DNA of 64,000 nt from DATLMR01 sp035634255 (GTDB lineage: Bacteria; Acidobacteriota; Blastocatellia; UBA7656). The notes under the pieces are model-generated. The model was given only the letters and a program-made list of their open reading frames with translations, was not told where the DNA came from and made no database searches. The position numbers were made by a program, and so were the translations under genes. This document shows positions 16,448 through 25,242 of this stretch, one piece after another. The stretch spans positions 27,552 to 91,551 of the forward strand of contig DASQDI010000107.1 of assembly GCA_035634255.1 (NCBI GenBank). Direction: 5' to 3'. Each line of letters begins with the position of its first letter. Within the stretch, counting starts at the first letter, position 1.

Positions 16448-19400
16448 TTAGAAGAAGTACTTCAGGCCGAACTGGATCGTGCGCTTCGGCACTCTCGTGT
16501 CAACGAACAGGTTGCGATTCGTGAGCGGCTCCGCTTCGAACCCCGCGAAGAACAGCTGATGCACGGGGATGCCGAAGTGAGTCCTGTTGAACAGGTTGTA
16601 CACTTCGGTCCGGAATTCGAGCGAGTTCCGGTCGTTGAACCTGAAGCTCTTGTTCACCGAAAGGTCGACCGTCGCCACTCCGGGGGCGCGGAAGTTATTT
16701 CGGCCCGAGGTGAGCAGGTCCCCGCCCGACGGGTCGCTTATGCGGTCCGTCAGGTTGCCGTCGAGGTTCAGGTCGCAGCAGAAGAGCAGGGTGTAAGGCT
16801 GCCCCGTCTGGAACTGCCCGATGCTCGCGATCTGCCACCCGCCGAGGAAATCGTTCTGCTTCCAGAATGGCAGGTCCCAGATCAGGCTGTAAGCGAACCG
16901 ATGGCGCACGTCGAAGTTCGCCGACGCGCGCTCGGCGCGCAGGTTGAACGGGTTCTGCGGCAGGGCCGGAGCGCCTTCTAAGTCGAACAGGTCCGACACC
17001 TCGTCAATCGCATGTGACCAGGTGTAAGCGGTCGTGAACTGGACCCCGTGCGCGAGCCGCTTGTTGACCTGGACCTGAAGCCCGTGGTAATTCGAATTGG
17101 CGTCCGACTCTATCGTCGTGACCGCGCCGAGCAGGGGGAATGGCCGCGCGCTCGTGCCCGTAGCGCCGAGTGCCGGGGGCACCACCGTCCCGAAGAAGCC
17201 TGGGAAAGACGGGAAGTTGGGCAGGCTGCTCTCCGGCACCGCCAGAATATTGGTCACGACCGGGATCGCGTTCGGGCCGAGGTTCGGCGTCCCGAGCCTG
17301 AGCAGGTGCACGCCTTTGGTCCCCACGTACCCGACGGAAAACAGGAAGTCGCGGGCGAGCTCCTGCTCGAAGGTGAGACTCCAGTGCTGCGCGTAAGGGG
17401 TCTCAAGGTTCGACGCGGGGAGCACGAAGCCCGGCCCCGACGCGAGGTTGTTATTCAGAGCGAGCGCCGTCAGGAAGATCGCGGGGTCCCCGAACAGAGC
17501 CCGGTTGTAAGTGTTCAGAGTCCCCGGAGCGGCGAACTCCGCGGGGTTGATCGACTGAAGCCTCGTCTGGCCTTCGGACGGCCCGCCCCTCGTGCCGAGC
17601 CCCGCGGTGTTCACGGTCAGGAAGCTCGGGAACACGTTGCGGGACTGGCTGATCACCGCGCCGAGAATCTGGTCATAATAAATGCCATACCCGCCGCGGA
17701 TCGAGGTCCTCCCTTCTCCGAACGGGTCCCACGCGAAGGCGACGTGCGGCGCGAAGTTGTTGTTGTCCCTCTCGTAAATGCGGTCGCGGCCATCGAGTAT
17801 CTGTTCCAGCCCGGAGACTCCGAAGGCCTGCCTCTCTATGCTTATGAACGTCGCGACCTCGGGCGAGTCGAAGGTGGACTCGATGCGGTCATTCATCTCC
17901 GAGGGGACGGTGTTGAGCTCGTAGCGCAGGCCGAGCGTGAGCGTGAAGTTGGGCCTCACGCGAATCTGGTCAGAGAAGAAGAAGTTGTGCTGCCAGTAGC
18001 TGAGCCCGATGGTCGAATCCGGCACCAGGGCCTGGGTCTGGAAGAAACCGGTGGGCGCGCCCGCGGCCGCGAAATCCCTCCCGAGCAAGAAGCCCCCCAC
18101 GTTGCTGCCCTGCTGCGTGCTGATCTGTTGCGGGGAGAGGTCGGCCGCCGCGCTGAACACCGCGAGCGGCCTGAAGTTCCGCTCCAGGAAGCTGTTCAGC
18201 TGCGTGCGCCTTATGTCGAACCCGGCGGTCAGGCGGTGATTCGTCAGGTTCAGGACGTAGGTGTCGGCGAGCTGATAGGTGTTGTTGGTCCGCCCCTGCG
18301 GGAAGAAAAAGACATCCGTGCCTATCGGGCTGAAGCCTGACACCCTCACCTGACCGAGCGGTCCCGTCAGGTCTTCGGTGTCGAACCCCGACGGGCCGAG
18401 GTTGAGGAAGAGAGGGTTGTTGCCCGGAAGCGACGCATTCACTATGAGCGGCGCGTTCAGCAGGAACGGCTGGCCGGGGAAGCGGTCGCTTTCGAGCAGG
18501 GCCGAGTTGCGCACCTCATCGAATTCGAGGTTCGTCCTGCCGTACGAGAGCCGCAACTGATTCGACGACCTCGACGAGAGCGCGCTGTTGAAAAACAGGG
18601 AGAGGTTCTGCGTGCGGACCCTCGGCTCCAGCGAAGAGAATAGCGCCTCGCCGGTCACGGGCAGGATGGTCCGGTCCTGCGTGAAGTTGTACCTGCCGGT
18701 CAGCAGGTGGTCCTGGCCGATGTTGTGGTCGAGCCGGACGGAGAAGATGTTGCCGTCGGCGTCGGCGGGCAGGACTTCCGTGTAGGTGTAATCGCCGTAC
18801 GGCCCGAGCGGGTTGTTCGGGAACGGGAAGAGGCTGAAGAAGGCGCTGCCGGTGAGCGACGCCGGGAAGACCGGGTCATTGTTCACGGTCCTCAGGCCCA
18901 CGTCCCCCCTTCTGAAGAGCCCGCGGTCGGCCACGGTCGGCACCGCGAAGTGGGACTCCTTGCTCGCGTTTATGTCCTCGCGCTCGAACGCCACGAAGAA
19001 GTGCGTCCTCTGCCTGGCTATCGGGCCGCCGAGCACGAAGCCGTACTGCGCGCGGGTGAAGGGGTTCTCGCCGCCCACGGGGTTATCGACCGTCAGGGGC
19101 TGGCCGTTTAATAAGACCTGCCTGCCTCTCGACCTCAGGGCGAACTCCGCCGGGCCGCCTTCGAAGTCGAAGACATCGCGGGCCATCAACCGCCTGTCGG
19201 TCAGGAAGCCGTAAGCTATGCCGTGGAAGCCGACCCCGCCCGAGCGCGACACCGCATTGACCTGCGCGCCCATGTTGCGGCCGAATTCCGGCAGCGGCAG
19301 CAGGGTGGCTATCTGAAATTCTTGTATGCTCTCGATAGGCTGCGGCACGAGGGTCGTGAAGCCCTGCCGGCGCACCCCGATGTCTTCGTCGTTGTTGTCG

Positions 19401-20071
19401 GAGCCATCTATCGTGAAGTTGTTCGCGCGGCTGCGCAGGCCGTTGACGGAGAACTGCCCCGACGTGCCGACGCCGGGGCCGACCCCCGGGCCGACGACCC
19501 CGCCGATGGCGAGAGGCGGGGGCACGACCCCCGGCTCGAGGAGCGCCAGCTGGTCGAAGGTGCGTATGCCCGCGAGGGGGAGCGCCAGTATCTGCCGCCT
19601 GTCGTAGTTCCCTCCCCTCGTCGCGTTCGAGGTGTTGACGAGTTGTTCGAAGTTCTGCTCGCCGGTCTGCTGCGCGGTCGGGGTGGTGGCCGGGGTGCTG
19701 GCCCGCCTGAGGCCGATGGGCGGCGGCTGAACAAGGTTCGTCTTCGCGAGGCGGACCCGGAAATTGTTCGTGGTCGAAAGCGGGTCGGTCTCGTACCCCT
19801 GAGCGGTGGCCGACAGCTTGTAGAGCCCGGGCGGCAGGGTGGCTATGAAATAGTTGCCCTCCGCGTCGGTTATCGTGGTGCGCTCAAGCTCGGTCTCTTC
19901 ATTCAGTACTGAGATGACGGCCTGGGCTACGGGCGTGCTCGTGCCTATCTCATAAACTCGGCCTTGGATCGCCCCTGTCGTCTGCCCTTGCGCAAGAGCA
20001 ATGGCGGCGCAGTTGGCCACCAGACATACGGAAATGAACAAGCAAAACAACTTCGGGCCTATCTTGGACAT
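16448..20071 (-). CDS. Oar-type TonB-dependent receptor with carboxypeptidase-regulatory-like domain
   Basis: This 1207-residue outer-membrane protein starts at the ATG at 20071, where AGGAG precedes MSKIGPKLFCLFISVCLVAN (signal peptide, cleavage near IALAQG). Residues about 30-115 form a carboxypeptidase-regulatory-like beta-sandwich (GAIQGRVYEIGTSTPVAQAV). A plug-like segment (ILALPLAGIRTFDQLALLEP) and a long beta-barrel region follow. The chain ends in FGLKYFF with the C-terminal Phe needed for BAM assembly. Acidobacteriota carry many such receptors, thought to import oligosaccharides or peptides using TonB energy. The ligand is unknown and no classical TonB box is evident. It appears monocistronic, with its own promoter and terminator. 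Confidence 0.88.
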   Translation of the reverse strand: MSKIGPKLFCLFISVCLVANCAAIALAQGQTTGAIQGRVYEIGTSTPVAQAVISVLNEETELERTTITDAEGNYFIATLPPGLYKLSATAQGYETDPLSTTNNFRVRLAKTNLVQPPPIGLRRASTPATTPTAQQTGEQNFEQLVNTSNATRGGNYDRRQILALPLAGIRTFDQLALLEPGVVPPPLAIGGVVGPGVGPGVGTSGQFSVNGLRSRANNFTIDGSDNNDEDIGVRRQGFTTLVPQPIESIQEFQIATLLPLPEFGRNMGAQVNAVSRSGGVGFHGIAYGFLTDRRLMARDVFDFEGGPAEFALRSRGRQVLLNGQPLTVDNPVGGENPFTRAQYGFVLGGPIARQRTHFFVAFEREDINASKESHFAVPTVADRGLFRRGDVGLRTVNNDPVFPASLTGSAFFSLFPFPNNPLGPYGDYTYTEVLPADADGNIFSVRLDHNIGQDHLLTGRYNFTQDRTILPVTGEALFSSLEPRVRTQNLSLFFNSALSSRSSNQLRLSYGRTNLEFDEVRNSALLESDRFPGQPFLLNAPLIVNASLPGNNPLFLNLGPSGFDTEDLTGPLGQVRVSGFSPIGTDVFFFPQGRTNNTYQLADTYVLNLTNHRLTAGFDIRRTQLNSFLERNFRPLAVFSAAADLSPQQISTQQGSNVGGFLLGRDFAAAGAPTGFFQTQALVPDSTIGLSYWQHNFFFSDQIRVRPNFTLTLGLRYELNTVPSEMNDRIESTFDSPEVATFISIERQAFGVSGLEQILDGRDRIYERDNNNFAPHVAFAWDPFGEGRTSIRGGYGIYYDQILGAVISQSRNVFPSFLTVNTAGLGTRGGPSEGQTRLQSINPAEFAAPGTLNTYNRALFGDPAIFLTALALNNNLASGPGFVLPASNLETPYAQHWSLTFEQELARDFLFSVGYVGTKGVHLLRLGTPNLGPNAIPVVTNILAVPESSLPNFPSFPGFFGTVVPPALGATGTSARPFPLLGAVTTIESDANSNYHGLQVQVNKRLAHGVQFTTAYTWSHAIDEVSDLFDLEGAPALPQNPFNLRAERASANFDVRHRFAYSLIWDLPFWKQNDFLGGWQIASIGQFQTGQPYTLLFCCDLNLDGNLTDRISDPSGGDLLTSGRNNFRAPGVATVDLSVNKSFRFNDRNSLEFRTEVYNLFNRTHFGIPVHQLFFAGFEAEPLTNRNLFVDTRVPKRTIQFGLKYFF

Positions 20072-20133
20072 TTTTTTCTTCTCCTGGTTATGCCTCAGCA
20101 GGCAGTAGTGCGATTCCGTCATTCAATTACGAA

Positions 20134-20161
20134 ATATTATTTTCACGAAGCAGGTTCGCAA
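20134..20161 (-). promoter_or_regulatory. Possible sigma70-type promoter of the receptor gene
   Basis: On the minus strand TTGCGA (20156-20161) and TAATAT (20134-20139) are spaced by 16 nt, giving a leader of roughly 56 nt before the ATG at 20071. A 13-nt palindrome (GTATCGTCGATAC, 20169-20181) sits directly upstream of the -35 and might be a regulator site. Confidence 0.4.
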
Positions 20162-20433
20162 CCTTGGGGTATCGTCGATACTTGTGTAGCTCCACCGCAG
20201 CAGCCCTTACGAGATCGGACCAGTTTTACAGACTCGCCGCCTGATGATCCGAGGAAACTTTGAGAAGGGATTTTACCCTCCCGGTGACAAGATTATTATG
20301 CCTTAGGATATAGAGCCTCTGGCATAGTTCCCACACCTGCGCAGGATACTTCACGGGGACATGGCTGTCAATCCGAAAACCCCGGAGAGAGGGGCGGAGG
20401 GAGGGAGATAGTTCGAAGGCGTGGAAGGGGGGC

Positions 20434-20458
20434 GGGGGCGGGGCTCGCGCCCGCCCCC
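20434..20458 (-). terminator. GC-rich hairpin after the caspase-like gene
   Basis: GGGGGCGGG (20434-20442) pairs with CCCGCCCCC (20450-20458) with a 7-nt loop, 11 nt beyond the stop codon at 20470. There is only a short pyrimidine tail and no T-run. The rest of the 20072-20469 gap shows only the promoter elements listed separately. Confidence 0.45.
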
Positions 20459-20469
20459 ACAACGTTTCA

Positions 20470-23391
20470 TCAGGGCTGGTTCACGGGAGTTACGTTCAGG
20501 AAATAGACCACGACCTCTTCGTCTCCGCTCGCGGCGAAGCCGACCGACCCGTAAGAGAAAGTGCCGTCAGACATGGCGCTCAGGGGTTGCGGCCCCTCGG
20601 ATTTCGGAGCGCTCTTGAGCTGGATCGAGTGCCTGATCGTAGGCCCCCTGGCCTCGACGATGATATGGAATTTCTCGTCCGGGCGGCTCATGTCCTCCAC
20701 CACCCGGTCCGTCTTGAGCAGCCTCACCTGCCCGTCCTGACAGATGAAGCTGCGGAAGGTGTTCGGGGCCGAGCCCTTCGGGCCGGAGAGTTGGAAGAGG
20801 TAATAGTTCTTCTGGTCCCTCGCCCGGACGACCCACGCCGCGCCCTTGCCGTTGGCGAGGCTGATGTCGAACTCAAGTTTGAAGTCCTTGTAAATCTGAT
20901 CCTGAAGCAGCCCGAGGCCCGCCCCCCGCACGAGCATCCTCCCGCGGTTGACCTGCCACGTGCCCGGAGCATTCCAGAACTTCAGGCCTTCGAGAAAGTA
21001 ATCCGAGAACTCGGGGGAGAAGCTGACGCGCGTGAGCTTAAGCTCGACCGTAGCCTCGCCCGCCGCCAGCACCCTCTTCTGCTCCGACACGTTATACTCG
21101 GCCTTCACGGCCCTGATCGTGTGCTCGCCCGGAGGTATGTCGATCAGGCCCGTCTTCCCGGCCTCGGTGGTCTTGCCCTTGTACGTGCCATTTATATAAA
21201 TCTCGGTGCCGGGCTCGCTCTTCACGACCAGGTTGACGAACGCGGGCTTGTAGGCCACGGGCACGGGCATGCTCATCCCGCCCTTGACCTCGATCTTCTC
21301 CTCCCACGGGGTCGCGAAGGTCGGCTGCGATATCTGCACCGCGTGCGTGCCCGCTGGCAGGTCTTTGAGCTCGATCTGCTTTTTGGAGACCGACAGTTTC
21401 GCCTGCGCGGGCTTCCTGCCGTTGACCAGAATGCTCACGTCCGGCTCGAACGTGCCTATCAAAGTTATCGAGCCCGTGGTCGGGACGAGGTCGATGGGGA
21501 CGAAGCTCACGGGCTGGCCTTCCTGAATCGTGACCCGCTCGTTGTAAGGCAGGTAGTTTTCGGCCGTGACCGCGACCTCATACGTGCCCGGGGCAAGCTC
21601 GGCGCGGAACTCGCTGTTTTCGCTCCGGCCCTGCCGCCTGACCGCGCCCTGAGACTTGATCACAACGTTGGCCGCCGGGACATTCGTTCGCATTATGAAC
21701 AGGGCGTTCCGGTTGACCGTCGCGGGCGCGGTCTCCGGCTTGACCTTCCGCGTCAGGGCCAGTTCCAGTTCCGCCGCGCCCGCGTTCAGGGTCGCGGCCC
21801 TCTCGACGGGCTCATAGTCGCCGCTCACGGCCCTCACCTTGCGGAGACCCGGCTCGATCTCTATCGGCCTGCTCCTGCCGGACTCGGTCACCTGATCCCG
21901 CAGAACGCCATCAACGTAGACCAGAGCCCCCGGCGCGCTCTTCACCGTCAGACTTACCATCTTCCGCCTGAAGATGACCGGGAAGGAGGTCGTCGCGCCC
22001 CCCTTGACCTCGATGCGCTCCTCCCACGCCTCGTTCGCGGCGTTCGAGAGCCTGATCGTGTGCCGCCCTTCCGCGATGTCCGACAGCTCGATCTCGCTCT
22101 TCGACTTGTTGATGCTGGCGGGGACTTTACCGTCGACCAGCACGTTCAGGTCGGGCTCGAATGCCCCGACCAGCGTGATCGAGCCCGTGGTCGGAACCAG
22201 ATCGATGCGCTCGAAGTCGACCGCCTGCCCCTCTTCGACGACTATCTTCCCATTGTACGGGCGGTACTTCGCCGCCGAGACCGTAACGTCGTACGTGCCG
22301 GGGGAGAGGTCGAGGCTGTACTTGCCCTTCTCCACCCTCCCCTCTTGCCTGAGGCTGCCGTCCGGCGACTTGATCGCGACCGCCGCGTCGAGCGCGTTCG
22401 TGACGACAAAGAGCGAGACTTTGGACCTGACCTTCGTCGCGACCTCTGGGACCGTCTCGGCTATGACGAGCCGCTCCGGGTCGTAATAAGAAATCTCCTC
22501 GACCGGAATCTGCTTCAGCCCTTGAATGGCCACGCGCTTCGGCACGACCTCCTTGACGTACTCGACGAGGCTCTTAAGAGTCACCTTCCCATTGCCATCG
22601 GCCGCCGCGCCCCTGAGCCCTTCGACGATTGCGGACATGAAGAAACCCTGATTCTTCCCCGAGTCCTCGAACGCCTCTTCGCCCTCCTGCGCGGCGAGCA
22701 GCTTCGCGACGGCGGTCGTGTCGGAGGTCACACCCGGCCTGTTGGGGTTGACGCGGATGCCTCTCGAATAAATCTGGCTGACCCGGTTGGGCTTCGGCGT
22801 GGACCTCCCGCTCCTCGGGTCGCTCCGGCATGCGTCCAGGAGCATCACGGTCTGCTTCACCCCCGCCGAGTTGATCGTGTCCATTATCCCCGACCAGCTC
22901 ACGGCCGTGTCTTTCAGGACCCTGAGGTCGGTACTCAGCCTCGCGTCGGACCCGAGCAGGAACGCCTGCCCGTCAAGCTCGTACCCGTGGCCCGCGAAGG
23001 CCATGAGGAAGAGGCCGTCTTTGCCCGCCAGCCGCGTAAGCGTCGACATGTAATCGAGGATGATGTTGCGGGTCGGGTGCATCTCCTTCGGGTTGTCCGT
23101 CGCGAGCAGCACGATGTGATCCGAGGGGAACCCCGCGTACTTCTTGAGCGCCTCCGCGATCATGATGGCGTCGTTCGACGGGGCCTTGAGCGAGTATATG
23201 CGAGAGTCGTCGTACTGGCTGACTCCGATTATCAAGGCGTACCGCTTACTGCTCGGCGGCCATTCTTTAATCATGTCGCTGGCGGTCCTGCCGCGGACCT
23301 GAGCCTGGGCGGCCCCGGCCGGGCCGCCCGTCGGGGAGATCGAAATCAGCATGACGACCAGCGAAAGGGCTAGGCAGAAATGTTTTTTCAT
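20470..23391 (-). CDS. Secreted caspase-fold peptidase with duplicated PEGA-like repeats
   Basis: This 973-residue protein has a signal peptide (MKKHFCLALSLVVMLISISP, cleavage near AAQA). Residues about 45-330 are a caspase p20-like (C14) domain with the dyad His135 (FAGHGYE) and Cys188 (LLDACRSDP). Two tandem copies of a roughly 230-residue block follow, each holding PGTY(D/E)V.V, LVPTTGSITL(V/I)G.FEPD and a PEGA-like SxPG..(V/I)Y(V/I).G unit. The C-terminal 180 residues look like a concanavalin-like lectin fold of the DUF1080 type (FKLEFDISLANGKGAAWVVR). The likely place is the periplasm or cell surface. Bacterial orthocaspases cut after Arg/Lys; the target is unknown. The ATG at 23391 is chosen because the signal peptide begins there. 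Confidence 0.8.
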   Translation of the reverse strand: MKKHFCLALSLVVMLISISPTGGPAGAAQAQVRGRTASDMIKEWPPSSKRYALIIGVSQYDDSRIYSLKAPSNDAIMIAEALKKYAGFPSDHIVLLATDNPKEMHPTRNIILDYMSTLTRLAGKDGLFLMAFAGHGYELDGQAFLLGSDARLSTDLRVLKDTAVSWSGIMDTINSAGVKQTVMLLDACRSDPRSGRSTPKPNRVSQIYSRGIRVNPNRPGVTSDTTAVAKLLAAQEGEEAFEDSGKNQGFFMSAIVEGLRGAAADGNGKVTLKSLVEYVKEVVPKRVAIQGLKQIPVEEISYYDPERLVIAETVPEVATKVRSKVSLFVVTNALDAAVAIKSPDGSLRQEGRVEKGKYSLDLSPGTYDVTVSAAKYRPYNGKIVVEEGQAVDFERIDLVPTTGSITLVGAFEPDLNVLVDGKVPASINKSKSEIELSDIAEGRHTIRLSNAANEAWEERIEVKGGATTSFPVIFRRKMVSLTVKSAPGALVYVDGVLRDQVTESGRSRPIEIEPGLRKVRAVSGDYEPVERAATLNAGAAELELALTRKVKPETAPATVNRNALFIMRTNVPAANVVIKSQGAVRRQGRSENSEFRAELAPGTYEVAVTAENYLPYNERVTIQEGQPVSFVPIDLVPTTGSITLIGTFEPDVSILVNGRKPAQAKLSVSKKQIELKDLPAGTHAVQISQPTFATPWEEKIEVKGGMSMPVPVAYKPAFVNLVVKSEPGTEIYINGTYKGKTTEAGKTGLIDIPPGEHTIRAVKAEYNVSEQKRVLAAGEATVELKLTRVSFSPEFSDYFLEGLKFWNAPGTWQVNRGRMLVRGAGLGLLQDQIYKDFKLEFDISLANGKGAAWVVRARDQKNYYLFQLSGPKGSAPNTFRSFICQDGQVRLLKTDRVVEDMSRPDEKFHIIVEARGPTIRHSIQLKSAPKSEGPQPLSAMSDGTFSYGSVGFAASGDEEVVVYFLNVTPVNQP

Positions 23392-23533
23392 GACGTGTAT
23401 GACTCTCAACTCTACTCCATTCATCACAATACTCTTAAACGAGTGCTCTCGATGCGGGGTTCGCGATCTTTACGGATGCTACAGATGTTAAAGATGGGGC
23501 CGAGTCAGTGTCAAGACGCCTCGTCGCGGCGGG

Positions 23534-25096
23534 TCACCCGAACGGGGCGCGGTCCAGTTCCAGGTAGCCCCGCTCTATCATATTCGCCACGAGGTGCGAG
23601 AAGTCATTCAGGTCGATGTCTTCGGGCAGCATGGAAGCCGCACGCGCATTCTCGAAGACCTCCGCGACCGTCTTCCCGCCGTCGAAGTTCGAAGTCACGG
23701 GCATCGCCCACAGGTCGATCCTGGTCGCGGCCTGAAATGGCCTCTCGGTTTCGAGGATGACTTCCGACGCGACGAGCGTCCCCTGCTGAATCGTGTAAGT
23801 CACCTTCACCTGCAAGCTGTTCCCGAGCCGCGGCCGCAGGCCCGCGATGGCCGAGGCCAGTTCGCCGCCCGCCTCTTTCCGCGCCCGCCACCTCTGCCAG
23901 CCCAGCATCCATTCGAAGCAGGAGCCGTCCGTGAGCGCGCCGAGCCGCAGGTGTTGAGTCAGCGCGGGGGGCCCCGCCTCGCCCCCCTCTTCCCGCCCGG
24001 CCCGCCTGTGAATCGTCATCGCGCCATAGACGAGGCGGCGCATGCCGTTCTTCCTGAACAGGGCGATCCACTGCGGGGACTCCGACGGGTCGAGCGGCCC
24101 CGCCCGCTCCGCCAGATCGTTCGCCAGCTTCTCGGGCAAGATGTCTCTGAAGAGGGCGAATATTATGTCGAATTCGCTCCCATGATCCGAGAGCCAGCCG
24201 CGCAGTCGCGACTCGAACGGCCCTTCCGTCGTGTCCCACCCGGCGCTGACGCAGTAAAAAGTCCCGCCCGGCCTCAGGAATTCCGGCACGCCTTCGACCA
24301 CCGCCTTCACCAGTTCCTCCCCCGTCGCGCCCCCGTCCCGGTATATGAACGTGTTCGACAGCGAAGGCATGTAAGGGGGGTGAGAGACTATGTAATCGAA
24401 AGTGCGCCCCTTCATCGCCGAGTATAGGTCGCTTCGCACCACCTCGACGTTAAGGCAGCGGTTGAGCCTGCGGTTGAACTCCGCGAAGTGCGTCGCGCGC
24501 GCGGTGATGTCGCTCGCGACCACGCGCTCCGCGTGGCGGCTGAGCACGAGCGCGGCCACGCCCGAGCCGGAACAGAGGTCGAGGGCGTCGCGCACGGGGC
24601 TCAGGCGAAGGTTCTTCAGAAAGCGGAGTGTGCCTAAAAAAATGGGCGGGAAGACAACGTCGGCGGGCGGGATAAAAGGCGACCCATCAACATTCTTGTA
24701 CCGGTCCGACGCGATCAGCAGGCCCGCCACCGGAGAGATCAGCACCGTCGCAAAATACGCCTCGCCCCCGTCCGCCCGGACGACCCTCAGCACGTCGAGC
24801 CCGAGCAGGAGGTCGAGCGACGCTTCATCCAAATACTGCCCGGCCTCCTCGCGCCCGATGGCCTCCATCAGGAGGAAGAGTCTGATCAACAGCTTCACCC
24901 TCCCCGGGAGGTCCGTCGAAGGGTCGGACTCGTCCAGTTTCGTTTCGCCCAGCCTCGAAAGGTCTGAAATCTTCAACGCCCGGCAAACGGTCTGCTCGTC
25001 GAACCCCGAGGACCTGAAGAGAGACTCAAGTCGCTCGAATTCCTCAGGGCTCCCCATCTTCAACGGGAACTCGTCGTTCGTCTGTTCAGCGGTCAT
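23534..25096 (-). CDS. Class I SAM-dependent methyltransferase, PrmC/HemK-like, with HPPY motif
   Basis: This 520-residue protein has an N-terminal helical substrate-domain region (about 1-160). The methyltransferase core shows motif I ALDLCSGSGVAALVLSR (171-187), motif II VVASDITARA, and motif IV SHPPYMPS around residue 239. PrmC/HemK and DNA/RNA amino-methyltransferases use (N/D/S)PP(Y/F); the Asn that holds the target amide or amine is His239 here. The C-terminal 200 residues are unassigned. It diverges from the TssB-TssC fusion gene 146 nt away and borders the T6SS island, so it may act on a secretion component or may simply be adjacent. The substrate is unknown. Confidence 0.7.
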   Translation of the reverse strand: MTAEQTNDEFPLKMGSPEEFERLESLFRSSGFDEQTVCRALKISDLSRLGETKLDESDPSTDLPGRVKLLIRLFLLMEAIGREEAGQYLDEASLDLLLGLDVLRVVRADGGEAYFATVLISPVAGLLIASDRYKNVDGSPFIPPADVVFPPIFLGTLRFLKNLRLSPVRDALDLCSGSGVAALVLSRHAERVVASDITARATHFAEFNRRLNRCLNVEVVRSDLYSAMKGRTFDYIVSHPPYMPSLSNTFIYRDGGATGEELVKAVVEGVPEFLRPGGTFYCVSAGWDTTEGPFESRLRGWLSDHGSEFDIIFALFRDILPEKLANDLAERAGPLDPSESPQWIALFRKNGMRRLVYGAMTIHRRAGREEGGEAGPPALTQHLRLGALTDGSCFEWMLGWQRWRARKEAGGELASAIAGLRPRLGNSLQVKVTYTIQQGTLVASEVILETERPFQAATRIDLWAMPVTSNFDGGKTVAEVFENARAASMLPEDIDLNDFSHLVANMIERGYLELDRAPFG

Positions 25097-25173
25097 AGGT
25101 CATCAACCTTTCCTCAAAGTGACGGCCGCCTCAACGCGCGCGCTCGAAGGCCCCGCGCCTCCGACAAGTCAGC

Positions 25174-25202
25174 TTGGTGCTCGCCCGCCCTCGTCGTATA
25201 AT
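25174..25202 (+). promoter_or_regulatory. Sigma70-type promoter of the TssB-TssC fusion gene
   Basis: TTGGTG (25174-25179), a 17-nt spacer and a perfect TATAAT (25197-25202) precede the gene at 25243. The leader would be about 34 nt and contains AAAGGAG. This gives the fusion gene transcription independent of the minus-strand T6SS genes. Confidence 0.7.
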
Positions 25203-25242
25203 GCGGCTTGCCCATCACGAGTCATAAAGGAGTGATTCGGCA

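Noticed and set aside
20587..23373. Very long open frame on the plus strand opposite the caspase-like gene
   Set aside because: It is an antisense shadow caused by high GC content. The translation is Arg/Asp/Leu-rich with no motif, while the minus strand encodes clear catalytic motifs.
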